From Parachlamydia sp. (GTDB lineage: Bacteria > Chlamydiota > Chlamydiia > Chlamydiales > Parachlamydiaceae), in the NCBI GenBank assembly GCA_021298935.1, contig JAJTHR010000227.1, positions 1 through 10,051 on the forward strand: a stretch of DNA of 10,051 nucleotides. The letters are read 5' to 3'. The notes beneath the pieces are model-generated. The model was given only the letters and a program-made list of their open reading frames with translations. It was not told where the DNA came from and made no database searches. Positions 1-7,557 of this stretch are shown here, piece after piece. How positions within the stretch are numbered: position 1 is the first letter of the stretch; each line of letters opens with the position of its first letter. Both the position numbers and the translations under genes were made by a program.

Positions 1-2
1 TT

Positions 3-3000
3 GTATTGAATTCAATCTGCCGCAATGAATTGCAAAGTGAATTGGTTTCCCATTTACAAAAGGATCCCTCCTTTCTTCAGCAGGCATCACCCGAACAAAT
101 TGCCGAGGCCTTAGACATCCTCATTGAAAAGAAAGGGGACCTGACAGATGAGCAATTAAAAGAGGTTTTGAAAGTTGTTAGGCAAAATAGCACGGCCCCC
201 GATCTTAAAGCAGCCAAACAAAATGCGTCAAATAAACAGGTTGCCACCCAGCTGAAAGCCGCCTTTGGGGCCGTCCAAACAATAGCCGAGGGAATTCTCT
301 ATTGCGTGGAGGCCGAGCGACTGAACAAACAGATTACAAAACAAACCTCTTTAGCCCAAGCTAAATTTGAACTGTCCATGGAACATTTGGGCTTAGATAC
401 CAAGATCAATGAATTCTATTTTCAATCCCTTCCCTCAATTAAAAAAATTTTAGAAAAGCAAATCATCCAAAGCAGCAAAGACAATACGAATCGGTGGATT
501 GAAGCGGCGAAACTTTATCAAAAGGCTGTTTCGGAAACAAATGAAACACTGAAAGAATGTTTGGCCGTCGGATCTCATCTTGATCAAACCGATAAACTAA
601 AAGCGCTTAGTTCCCAGTTAAGAAGAATGCAGGTGCAGGCAGATACCTATCATAAAGCCCAGTCAAGGGCCCTGCAAAGAATGAATTTTGTCAATACATT
701 GGTTCAGGTGGCTGGAATGGTAGCGGCCCCTTTTAATCCTGTGATGGGCGCTGCCTTTGGGGGAATGTCAGGCATAGGCAATTTAAATATCAACTATGCA
801 ATGGGACAAAACACTGCCTCATGGCAAAAAATGAATTCCGCTTTAGAGAGAAGAAGGCAGGAAATTGCCTCAGTGGGTCGTGGGTTGCAAGAGGCCAGGC
901 AGTCGATGCAAAACCATGTGGCCATGCTGCTCGAAAGGCAGCGGCAGGAAAGCGAGATACTTCTCACACCCGGTATTTTCCAGCCGTTGCGCCAGCAGCA
1001 GCATTTGCGCGCAGCCATTCAGAAAGCGCAAGCGACGTCTAAAGCGAGCGGGGATGAATTGAATATAGCCAGCAGCTTGCTGCAATCAAAGAAAGCTGAG
1101 CTTGCGAGGCTGCAAGCAAGGGCCGCAGAGATCAAAGCGAATACACCTCATAGCAGGGGGGGGACTCCCACGATTTTAGTCAAGTTTGAGAACGCCGGTT
1201 CAAAGGAACTGACTTTGGATGAATATATCGATCTAGGAGATTTAGGCAGAGCTTTTGTTAAGGAGGTAATCGGAGAAATTTTTGATCCTGCGACTCACAC
1301 GTACAGCCAAGTTTCCGTTAAGGGAAGGAAAAATTTGGAAGCCTTTGCACAAAGATTAAATGAGCTTGCTAAGAACAATGGCAGCCTGCCCTCGCTTGTA
1401 ACGGAAATAGCCAACCTTCAGATAAAAAACGATCGTTTAAAAGATACGAAAGGAGCTGCTGACTTGCATCTAAAAGAGCTGAAAATTGGGCTTAAATACT
1501 ATTTAGAAAATGATCAGCTTCCTCTCTATATGCAAGAAGGGTCTCACAGGCTGATTTTTGAAAAGCGCCTTGAATCAAGCGATGCGCATATCCAGGCGCT
1601 TGCCCCCATGCATGAACATCCCGATTTCCATGCAGAATGGTGTGAAGCTAAACGGGCTAATCTTCAATTGCATCTTTTATCAGATCAAAAAACCCTTAGC
1701 GATGCAAGTGTGGAAGACCTTCCAAAAATGCTGCCTGCCATTGCTCAAAATTCTATCAACACTCAATTTGAGCTGCTAAGCATCATTCAATGCGAGCAGG
1801 GTCCAAGGCAAAAGTTGATCACCGAGGAAGAAACGCAGCGTTTGATCTTCGACAACCTAAAAATAGAGGCGGATCAAAAAGCGCGCGAAGTAGGAGAAAG
1901 CCATCCGGACGTAAAAATTTTGCGCGAACAAGAAGCCATCGAGCAAGCAAGGATTTCGGAACTTGGGGAAGCTAATCCAGATGCTAAAGCCCTGCTTGAT
2001 TCAGCCGCAACAATTAAGGAGCAGGCGGATCGACTGGCGGCAGAATTTGCTTCTAAAGACCCTGAAGTACAGTCTTTAAGGGAGCAGGCCGCCAGGGAAC
2101 AAGAAATTCTGGCCGGGATTACGGATAAACGCTTTTTAATCGATGAGCGCTTAATTGGCCATCAAAAAGGGTTGACTCAAGCTAAGCAGCTGGCCCTATT
2201 CTCCGTCGAATTCATCATGCGGCTGCCCCCTAAAACACGCTTTAATTGCTGCCGCAGCATCATTGAAAGCTTGGAACAAATGTCGGAACTTGACCCTTTG
2301 CAAAAAAAACAATGCAGCGAGCAAATTTTATATTTTTGCGAACTGGAGCGATCGTCTGATAGCGACAGATGGCTGCAAGCTAAGGAAGGAGAAATTCCTG
2401 CTCTTTTTAACGAATTGTTTCAAAATAGTCGTGAGCGCCAAAATAGGCTGCAAAAGCAAATTGAGGGGCTGCAAGCAAACGACAGTATCGAGTTAGCCAA
2501 TTGGAAACAACAACTGGCGATTGAGGAGCGCAGCCGTCATGTAAAAATGATCGGTTATGCCAAAATGGAATCTTCAAAACTTTTAAAAACGCTAAGCTTG
2601 AATCGTGCGGGTGAACTGGAAGCGAGTTTAGTAGGGGGCCATCAACAATTTTTGGAGGCATTGAAACATGAAAGTTTGCCCCATCAATTGACAAATTTAT
2701 CAGGTGCCATTGAAGGATTGCTGCAACAATGGAGTCCTGAATGGTATAAGGATAAGGCCATTTATGGAAGGATGTCCACTTTATTCTTATCCTCTCTTTC
2801 TGCAGTCACCTATTTGGGAGGGGGAGTCTACGATCTTAGCAACCGCACCGATACGTTAAAAAAAGAATGGGTTGAATCAACACTATGGGGGCTGCTGACA
2901 AAAGTGCCTTCACTGATGATTGGGGGATATGCCGTTCCGGCAATCGGGGCCGTCACAGGCGCTCTGCAGCTTTGGCAGCTGTATCAAGTGTGTCAAAAGG

Positions 3001-4058
3001 GGGGAACACTGCCCCCAACGCTTGAACAGCAAATTCATGAAATCCATAAATCCATGCAGCAGTACACCAATGCCATCAACAAGGGAATGAATGAGGGCTT
3101 TACGGCCGTATTAGAAACTCTGGAAAGCCAGGAAGGCTTGCTTCAGCATTTGGAAAGTGACATACAGTATTGCCAACGATCACTTGAAGGGCAGTTAGAA
3201 ATTTTGCAAAGCATGCAATTAGACAATGTTTTAATTGAAGACAAGCGCCGCCTGAATGATAAAAAAGCAAGTGTGCGCGATCAGATGAATGCATTGACAG
3301 ACTCTCATTCAAAATTGCAACAGCTGCTCTACTATGCTCAGGATTGCCATTCAGAGACCTTCAATGGCATGGATCGAAAAAGACTTTTTTCTTTGGAGAC
3401 AGCTTCTCAAACACCTTCTCTTTTTATAGGGCTGTTTGGAGACTATCTGGAAAAAACATCGAAGACCCAAGCCAAGAGAGTCTTCCCTGCCTCAGCGCTT
3501 TTGCTGCAAGCCGGGGAACATTTTAAAAAATGGGGAGAGCAGAGCAAAATCAAAAAATTAAACGGGCTGCCAAAAGAGATTCATACTTCTTTATCGGTGC
3601 AATGCGATTCCCTTCTTTGGATATTTGAACAATATGAAATGCAAGTGCAGCGCACATCCGAAGCTTTTAAGCAATTGCAAAAGCCTTTTGCCACCCGCTA
3701 TCAAGCGATTAAGCAGTCTCGATTGAAGCCTGATGAAAGCAACATACCTTTTCAATCGGGGGCTGCTTTAAAAGCCCTTTTTCAGCGATTTGGTAATACG
3801 TATCGCATTATAAAACTTTTGCACAAGCCTTTGCCAAATATTGAAGAAAAATTGCACACATTCTGTACAACTGAATATGATCAAAAAATAATTAAAGATC
3901 GAAAAGAGGATGCTGCAGTCAGTCTTGGTGGAGCACTTTCATGTGCCGGAGCTTTTATTCCTGCAGTGGCCGCCTGCTGCAGTTCCTGTATTTCTTGTTG
4001 GTTGCTTTTTTTCTACACTTGGTCTAGCGGCGACTACCAGTACATTTTTTATTTCTAA
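3..4058 (+). CDS. Large coiled-coil protein of unknown function, 5' partial, probably frameshifted near its 3' end
   Basis: The frame is open from the left edge, so the true start probably lies outside the window. A TTG at 6 is the first possible start seen, and residues are counted from it (1,350 codons). The protein is mostly charged, Gln/Glu/Lys/Leu-rich helix of coiled-coil character. It has three hydrophobic Gly/Ala-rich segments: about residues 226-262, 925-995 and 1304-1335. The first two could be membrane or hairpin segments. The third runs straight into the reading-frame conflict with the next entry. Residues 626-703 hold three imperfect ~26-residue repeats. I see no enzyme motif and no signal peptide. 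Because the last ~17 residues change character abruptly after the T7 run at 4006-4012, I think the natural product continues in the +1 frame to 5337. It could be a secreted or membrane-associated structural or effector-like protein, but nothing in the sequence proves this. Confidence 0.75.
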   Translation, partial: VLNSICRNELQSELVSHLQKDPSFLQQASPEQIAEALDILIEKKGDLTDEQLKEVLKVVRQNSTAPDLKAAKQNASNKQVATQLKAAFGAVQTIAEGILYCVEAERLNKQITKQTSLAQAKFELSMEHLGLDTKINEFYFQSLPSIKKILEKQIIQSSKDNTNRWIEAAKLYQKAVSETNETLKECLAVGSHLDQTDKLKALSSQLRRMQVQADTYHKAQSRALQRMNFVNTLVQVAGMVAAPFNPVMGAAFGGMSGIGNLNINYAMGQNTASWQKMNSALERRRQEIASVGRGLQEARQSMQNHVAMLLERQRQESEILLTPGIFQPLRQQQHLRAAIQKAQATSKASGDELNIASSLLQSKKAELARLQARAAEIKANTPHSRGGTPTILVKFENAGSKELTLDEYIDLGDLGRAFVKEVIGEIFDPATHTYSQVSVKGRKNLEAFAQRLNELAKNNGSLPSLVTEIANLQIKNDRLKDTKGAADLHLKELKIGLKYYLENDQLPLYMQEGSHRLIFEKRLESSDAHIQALAPMHEHPDFHAEWCEAKRANLQLHLLSDQKTLSDASVEDLPKMLPAIAQNSINTQFELLSIIQCEQGPRQKLITEEETQRLIFDNLKIEADQKAREVGESHPDVKILREQEAIEQARISELGEANPDAKALLDSAATIKEQADRLAAEFASKDPEVQSLREQAAREQEILAGITDKRFLIDERLIGHQKGLTQAKQLALFSVEFIMRLPPKTRFNCCRSIIESLEQMSELDPLQKKQCSEQILYFCELERSSDSDRWLQAKEGEIPALFNELFQNSRERQNRLQKQIEGLQANDSIELANWKQQLAIEERSRHVKMIGYAKMESSKLLKTLSLNRAGELEASLVGGHQQFLEALKHESLPHQLTNLSGAIEGLLQQWSPEWYKDKAIYGRMSTLFLSSLSAVTYLGGGVYDLSNRTDTLKKEWVESTLWGLLTKVPSLMIGGYAVPAIGAVTGALQLWQLYQVCQKGGTLPPTLEQQIHEIHKSMQQYTNAINKGMNEGFTAVLETLESQEGLLQHLESDIQYCQRSLEGQLEILQSMQLDNVLIEDKRRLNDKKASVRDQMNALTDSHSKLQQLLYYAQDCHSETFNGMDRKRLFSLETASQTPSLFIGLFGDYLEKTSKTQAKRVFPASALLLQAGEHFKKWGEQSKIKKLNGLPKEIHTSLSVQCDSLLWIFEQYEMQVQRTSEAFKQLQKPFATRYQAIKQSRLKPDESNIPFQSGAALKALFQRFGNTYRIIKLLHKPLPNIEEKLHTFCTTEYDQKIIKDRKEDAAVSLGGALSCAGAFIPAVAACCSSCISCWLLFFYTWSSGDYQYIFYF
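1156..1163 (+). repeat. G8 homopolymer inside the large coiled-coil gene
   Basis: Eight consecutive G lie within the open frame, around residues 384-386 (Ser-Arg-Gly-Gly-Thr). Gain or loss of one G would truncate the protein soon after. Poly-G tracts of this kind act as phase-variation switches in some bacteria, including chlamydial pmp genes. Whether this tract varies cannot be seen from one sequence. Confidence 0.6.
1881..2114 (+). repeat. Three imperfect ~26-residue protein repeats
   Basis: Residues about 626-703 of the large coiled-coil protein show three tandem degenerate units. Each has a core of [His/Asn/Asp]-Pro-[Asp/Glu]-[Val/Ala]-[Lys/Gln]-x-Leu, seen as HPDVKIL, NPDAKAL and DPEVQSL. 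Each core is followed by an Ala/Glu/Gln-rich helix. Core-to-core spacings are about 24 and 28 residues. The Pro would break the helix once per unit, suggesting a stack of short helices instead of one continuous coiled coil. The units are diverged at DNA level, so the duplication is old. Confidence 0.55.
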
Positions 4059-5337
4059 ACCAAATCTTGAATGGCAGGTAGATATTATTAAAAAAATAGA
4101 AGGAGTGTCTCTATCAGCATTTGATGAAAAAGCTTTAAAAAAATGTAAAAGTACCATGAAGGTGCAAATTGAAAATAGGGATAAGAAATGGATTGTTTCC
4201 TCATTACAATTTAAGACACCCCATATCAATCATAAAAAAGACTTTCCTGTTTCAGAACATGACAAATCACAACCTCTTGTTAAAGCAAACTTTTTGTTTA
4301 ACTGGGATTCAAATTTTAGAAATTCAAAGAGTGCCCTTGAGTTTGATTCTGAAAGTTGGATTAATAAAAAAAATATGAAAGACATTCAGGATTTAGGTAA
4401 AAAAATTAACCTTGTTGAACTCAAAAGTGCTGAAAAAAGGTGTCAGGAGTTTGCTGAAACGTATGAAGCGTTTGTTAATGGAATTAAAGAAGATGTTAAT
4501 ATCGAAAAATTCAAAAAGTGGCTTGGATCGCACCACAAATTACCCCATTGCGATGCAACAATGGATCCTATTTTTATTCCGGATGAATTGTTATCTCACA
4601 TTGAATTTAAAATTGCAGATGAACTGAATGAATATGTGAATTCTTACCAAACCTCGCTGAAAGCCACTAGTTATAGTTGGAAAAAAGAAGAGGACATTTG
4701 GAGATTGCAAATTAAATATACGGATCAAAAAGGGGATTGTTACTATGAAATTCCATTATTAGCGCTCTCAGAAGAATTGCTTAAAGGTGTTATCCACGGT
4801 TCAAGTGAAGAAATCGGCTATTCAAGGATTGTCTACCTTCTTTATAGATCGCATTGGAACTTGGGTCTCCCAACTGGACAGGGAGTTCAACTCAAGTCTC
4901 AGGATTTGACTCTGTTCCATGATACAATAGCTAGTGGAGAAGGATTTTATGAACAACTTCGCTTTCTAGATCCGCAAATCATACGCACTGAATTGGGTGT
5001 CAAATTAAAAGCCTCTGCCACGCAGGCCAATCAATTGTGGAAATTTGAAAAAGCCTTTAAAAAATACGAAAGAAATTACTATTTGACATTGGGTCTATTG
5101 AAGTTGGTAAAGGGTTCTTTGGATGAGGCTCATCACAGTACAACAGTAAGGGACTACATGGAAAAATGGGGTTTTCCTTCGCCAGATTCCCTCACCTTGC
5201 ATGATGATTTATGCAGGCAAGTAGAATACAAAGCCGATGCAGAAAAATTATGCGAGGAAATGGGCAAATTTCCTGAATCTCAGCTCGTACAAGATGTTAA
5301 AGCTCTGGCAGACGACTTGAAAATTTTACTGGTATGA
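3910..5337 (+). CDS. Hypothetical protein, probably the C-terminal part of the preceding coiled-coil gene
   Basis: This is a 475-codon frame that overlaps the preceding gene by 149 bases. The ATG at 3910 has AAGAGG directly abutting it with no spacer. The first ~30 residues (Pro/His-rich) read like an out-of-frame translation of the upstream gene, so I doubt this start. From about residue 35 there is a hydrophobic segment (FLVGCFFSTLGLAATTSTFFI). It is followed by a soluble, Lys/Glu-rich, mixed helix/strand region of roughly 420 residues that I do not recognise. Base composition here is clearly more AT-rich than in the first 3.8 kb. The simplest reading is that this is the C-terminal domain of one ~1,776-residue protein separated by a one-base shift. 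The alternative is a separate gene with its own, poorly supported start. No downstream terminator is obvious. Confidence 0.6.
   Translation: MLQSVLVEHFHVPELLFLQWPPAAVPVFLVGCFFSTLGLAATTSTFFISKPNLEWQVDIIKKIEGVSLSAFDEKALKKCKSTMKVQIENRDKKWIVSSLQFKTPHINHKKDFPVSEHDKSQPLVKANFLFNWDSNFRNSKSALEFDSESWINKKNMKDIQDLGKKINLVELKSAEKRCQEFAETYEAFVNGIKEDVNIEKFKKWLGSHHKLPHCDATMDPIFIPDELLSHIEFKIADELNEYVNSYQTSLKATSYSWKKEEDIWRLQIKYTDQKGDCYYEIPLLALSEELLKGVIHGSSEEIGYSRIVYLLYRSHWNLGLPTGQGVQLKSQDLTLFHDTIASGEGFYEQLRFLDPQIIRTELGVKLKASATQANQLWKFEKAFKKYERNYYLTLGLLKLVKGSLDEAHHSTTVRDYMEKWGFPSPDSLTLHDDLCRQVEYKADAEKLCEEMGKFPESQLVQDVKALADDLKILLV
4006..4012 (+). other. T7 run at the junction of two overlapping frames (probable frameshift site)
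   Basis: Seven T lie where the upstream frame (ending 4058) and the downstream frame (to 5337) overlap. Deleting one T gives a continuous hydrophobic segment running from the upstream frame into the downstream one (WLLFSTLGLAATTSTFFISKP) and a single frame of 1,777 codons including the stop, counted from base 6. A sequencing error, a real inactivating or phase-varying indel, or transcriptional slippage would all give this pattern. Confidence 0.5.
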
Positions 5338-5342
5338 AGCGA

Positions 5343-5573
5343 TTACGCAAACTTTTTGAAATAAAAAAAATGGAGCGACATGAACGAAAATAAAAGAGAA
5401 GAAAATGACGTTACATTCCGTCGTTGATGATTAACTCCTGAAGGAGCCCATCTTGCAGCCTCCAATATCTTCTCGATAATATCTAAGCTTACGTCTTGAT
5501 TCAGATAGACCCTACAGGACTTTCTACTTCTGATTGCCTCACATATGCCGATTTGTTCAGATGAGTCTTTCAT
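5343..5573 (-). pseudogene. Nitroreductase N-terminal fragment
   Basis: Residues 8-50 match the start of the FMN-dependent nitroreductase family: an AIRSRKSCRVY segment (normally an Arg-Ser-Arg-x-Ser-x-Arg flavin-phosphate contact), then IIEKILEAARWAPSGVN. The usual PSGxNxQPW motif breaks off after Gln50 (about base 5424). The remaining 26 codons are unrelated low-complexity Phe/Ser residues. Nitroreductases are normally about 180-220 residues, so only a quarter remains and no active enzyme is expected. The start at 5573 lies 17 bases inside the end of the PIN gene, with AGGGA just upstream. The 3' part was evidently lost by a deletion that brought it up against the convergent gene ending at 5337. 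Confidence 0.75.
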
Positions 5574-5940
5574 ATTCCCTCAAATAAACACATTTTTGGG
5601 GAAAAGATTTATTTTCCAAAATGGCTAAATATTCGCCTGAGTTTTTTGGAGGATTTTTAAGCCATGCACCAGTTTCTTGTACTGTTTCTATTACTTTATC
5701 CGGCGCAAGGTCCAATAAGTGCCGCAAAAACTCATCGGGATGTTGAGCATCAATTTCATATTTTAAGAGAGCTGATGAAGGAAAATCGGATAAATTGTAT
5801 GTCAAAATAGTATGGGAAGTAGCCCTAATTGCTGCGTCTAAGACATGACGATCATTTGGATTGGTAAGTTTAATCTCATCGATTAAAAGATAGTCTTTAG
5901 CGTGTAAGTCCATTCTAGCTCTAGGGGATAAGGTTTTCAC
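5557..5940 (-). CDS. PIN-domain protein, N-terminally truncated (VapC-like RNase remnant)
   Basis: The 127 codons match the C-terminal two-thirds of a VapC-type PIN-domain family. The characteristic segment is NPNDRHVLDAAI (residues 27-38), followed by TYNLSDFP (47-54), which in PIN enzymes carry the later acidic metal-binding residues (here Asp30, then Asn49/Asp52). The C-terminus (NPPKNSGEYLAILE...) also looks family-typical and complete. Missing is the usual N-terminal ~60 residues with the first catalytic Asp and the middle Glu, so nuclease activity is doubtful. Translation begins at GTG 5940, overlapping the upstream toxin's TGA by 4 bases (GTGA); an ATG at 5913 is an alternative. There is no room for the missing part upstream because the AbiEii coding sequence occupies it. 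It may be a relic joined by deletion, or a repurposed domain coupled to the AbiE operon. Confidence 0.65.
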   Translation of the reverse strand: MKTLSPRARMDLHAKDYLLIDEIKLTNPNDRHVLDAAIRATSHTILTYNLSDFPSSALLKYEIDAQHPDEFLRHLLDLAPDKVIETVQETGAWLKNPPKNSGEYLAILENKSFPQKCVYLREYERLI

Positions 5941-6809
5941 TTCTCTTTACCAATTAGTCTGGTATTTAATCTCAGCCAATCGTTAATCGTAGCTATAACT
6001 TGAGCAACAATTATTGGTAGACTATCAGAATTTTCTACACGTAAATTTTTTAAATACTCGCTCCAATAATTTTGCACTTGTTTCATTTCATCCTCGGCAT
6101 AAGTAATCGGTAAAGCAAGAGGGGTTTCTCGATGCTCGAATACCAAGCGTATAATTCCTTCTAGATTATCGAATGAGGGCAATTGTGAGGAAGAAATCAT
6201 AGAATAAATGTCGTGAAAATCTTTCATGCGACTATTGAACGAACCTCGATGGATAATAGTTTCTAACTTTTCAGCAAAAATAAACTCCTTGGGATAACAA
6301 GATAGTTTTACATCGCTTTCAAAAAGGACTCCTTTGGAATAGGCTGTAAGGGGAATAGAATATTCAACAGGATCGACGATATCTCCAAATCCGATATCGA
6401 TAGCAACTTTAAATCTAGTTTTTCCAAAATAGGCCATCATGGACACTTCAACTCCTGGATATCCCATATGCGGATGTGTAAGTTCGCTTACCTTAATCTC
6501 TTGAAAGGCAAATCCATCTTTGAGGTCAATGCTTGCAATTTCCTCAAAAATATCTTTCAATCCAGCAACTTCATTACTGATCTTTCGTGCAAGAAAATCT
6601 AAATCATTTGTTTCTCTCCCAATTTCGATATATTTGGAGAGAAGGATACCACCTTTTAAGACAAAATGCTTACGATGTTTCGAATTAGCTAAACGTACTA
6701 GAAAGCGCTCCAGTGTGAGGTTTTGCCAAAGATCGGCGGGATCCCGATTTTTTTCTTTTGCGATAGCTCGCAGTTTTGCCTTGAATGATTTTTCTAAATC
6801 TGATGTCAT
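5937..6809 (-). CDS. abiEii: AbiEii/AbiGii-family nucleotidyltransferase toxin
   Basis: The 290-residue protein carries the nucleotidyltransferase signature of the AbiEii/MenT family. It has Lys52-Gly53-Gly54 (VLKGGILLS), then Asp69-Leu-Asp71 (NDLDFLAR) as the two metal-binding acids, a third acidic strand around Asp138 (VAIDIGFG), and the C-terminal motif with Glu180-Lys181 and Lys196-Asp197-Phe-x-Asp200. Length and motif order are family-typical, so it looks intact. Related toxins of type IV (AbiE) systems transfer nucleotides to RNA; the mycobacterial MenT enzymes modify the tRNA acceptor end and block translation. Some AbiE systems abort phage infection. The ATG overlaps the stop of the antitoxin gene (ATGA, 6806-6809), so translation is likely coupled. 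A truncated PIN gene follows with another 4-base overlap. The true substrate here is unknown. Confidence 0.9.
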   Translation of the reverse strand: MTSDLEKSFKAKLRAIAKEKNRDPADLWQNLTLERFLVRLANSKHRKHFVLKGGILLSKYIEIGRETNDLDFLARKISNEVAGLKDIFEEIASIDLKDGFAFQEIKVSELTHPHMGYPGVEVSMMAYFGKTRFKVAIDIGFGDIVDPVEYSIPLTAYSKGVLFESDVKLSCYPKEFIFAEKLETIIHRGSFNSRMKDFHDIYSMISSSQLPSFDNLEGIIRLVFEHRETPLALPITYAEDEMKQVQNYWSEYLKNLRVENSDSLPIIVAQVIATINDWLRLNTRLIGKEK

Positions 6810-7399
6810 GTTGTATATGATAAAATGTATGGGGTTATGTTAACACGCAATGTCTTTGCATATGCGCCTAGTTTTTTAGGATCTGGCTTGTGTTTAGTGC
6901 TCTGAAAGTATTTCTGAATTGCTTTTATTGCAATTTCCTTGCTCAGATAGCGAAATGCATCAATAACGCAACGCTCTCTATCAAAAATGTGGACGTTATA
7001 TTCACCAATCGCAATTTCGCTTTTCCCTAGTTTGACATTGCGCATTCTGATGATTCTTGTGTTGGGTCGTTTTGGAGGATAAGACTCGTGTGGTACAGCA
7101 ATCCAAATCTCTCGCATAATCTGATCTGTCAAATCATAGTAACAAAGCGCAGAAATTAAACAAATGACCCCATCGGGAATACTAACTGCGACCAATGCCA
7201 AATTTTCCCATTGAAATTCAACTTCAGGTTCATATTGCGAGAAGCGATAAGCTCCTGGATAAATTCTTTCTAACGTGCCTCTTTTTACTAAATAAGCTAG
7301 AGCATGCCTAGGGACATCCTGTTTCTCTGCTTCAGCTGAAGTAAAAAGAGGGACGTTGATAAACGGTTCTAAATTTTTTAGATATTTCAATTGTCTCAT
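6806..7399 (-). CDS. abiEi: AbiEi-family antitoxin / transcriptional regulator
   Basis: The 197-residue protein fits the AbiEi antitoxin family. Residues about 1-55 form the N-terminal winged helix-turn-helix (FTSAEAEKQDVPRHALAYLVKRG, then GTLERIYPGAYRF, typical of the family). The rest is the C-terminal antitoxin/DNA-binding domain, with LISALCYYDLTDQ followed by WIAVP. In characterised AbiE systems this protein neutralises AbiEii and represses its own operon by binding inverted repeats upstream. It is first in a leftward operon with the toxin and a PIN remnant. The start at 7399 is preceded by TAAGGA directly abutting the ATG, a poor ribosome-binding site. This fits a possible leaderless transcript from the promoter described at 7406-7439. 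Confidence 0.85.
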   Translation of the reverse strand: MRQLKYLKNLEPFINVPLFTSAEAEKQDVPRHALAYLVKRGTLERIYPGAYRFSQYEPEVEFQWENLALVAVSIPDGVICLISALCYYDLTDQIMREIWIAVPHESYPPKRPNTRIIRMRNVKLGKSEIAIGEYNVHIFDRERCVIDAFRYLSKEIAIKAIQKYFQSTKHKPDPKKLGAYAKTLRVNITPYILSYTT

Positions 7400-7405
7400 T
7401 CCTTA

Positions 7406-7439
7406 ATTCTACAAAACCTCCCCATTTAATTCAATTGGG
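7406..7439 (-). promoter_or_regulatory. Candidate AbiE operon promoter with overlapping inverted repeat
   Basis: Reading leftward, TTGAAT (7434-7429) and TAGAAT (7411-7406) are separated by 17 bases, matching 4/6 and 5/6 of the sigma70 consensus. The expected transcription start falls at or near the A of the AbiEi ATG (7399), which would make the mRNA leaderless. An imperfect inverted repeat at 7421-7439 (CCCA/ATT ... AAT/TGGG, 6 of 7 arm bases paired) covers the -35 box, where an autorepressor such as AbiEi could bind. A second, weaker option uses TTGAAA further upstream. No experiment supports either. Confidence 0.35.
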
Positions 7440-7494
7440 TATGTTTCGGAGAATTCATAAAGGGAGAAAAAACCGATTTTCAAAGGGACCTTTC

Positions 7495-7523
7495 TTGATC
7501 TTTGTTATATGCTCACTTATAAT
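7495..7523 (+). promoter_or_regulatory. sigma70-type promoter of the MarR gene
   Basis: TTGATC (7495-7500), a 17-base spacer, then a perfect TATAAT (7518-7523). The predicted start is near 7530, leaving a leader of about 28 bases before the ATG, with AGGGAG and AGGA in front of it. A small inverted repeat (TAAAC-GT-GTTTA, 7523-7534) sits on the start point and could be an autoregulatory operator. It is transcribed divergently from the AbiE operon. Confidence 0.6.
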
Positions 7524-7557
7524 AAACGTGTTTAACTAGGGAGAACATAGGAATCGT

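Noticed and set aside
2302..2309. A8 tract in the coiled-coil gene as a second frameshift site.
   Set aside because: The frame is open and unchanged in character on both sides, and A runs are common in lysine-rich coding sequence.
2407..2694. 95-codon minus-strand frame, opposite the large coiled-coil gene.
   Set aside because: Fully antisense to a long convincing frame, with Cys/His-rich composition typical of a shadow and no ribosome-binding site.
3939..4229. 96-codon minus-strand frame across the T7 junction.
   Set aside because: Antisense to two coding frames with no family resemblance; it does not explain the frame conflict.
5404..5425. Inverted repeat AATGACGT-TACATT-CCGTCGTT followed by T-rich sequence on the minus strand, as a terminator.
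   Set aside because: Only 6 of 8 arm positions pair and the T-rich stretch is interrupted by C, so it is too weak to call.
6520..6843. 107-codon plus-strand frame opposite the AbiEii gene.
   Set aside because: Antisense to a gene with clear catalytic motifs, and its composition is unlike a protein.
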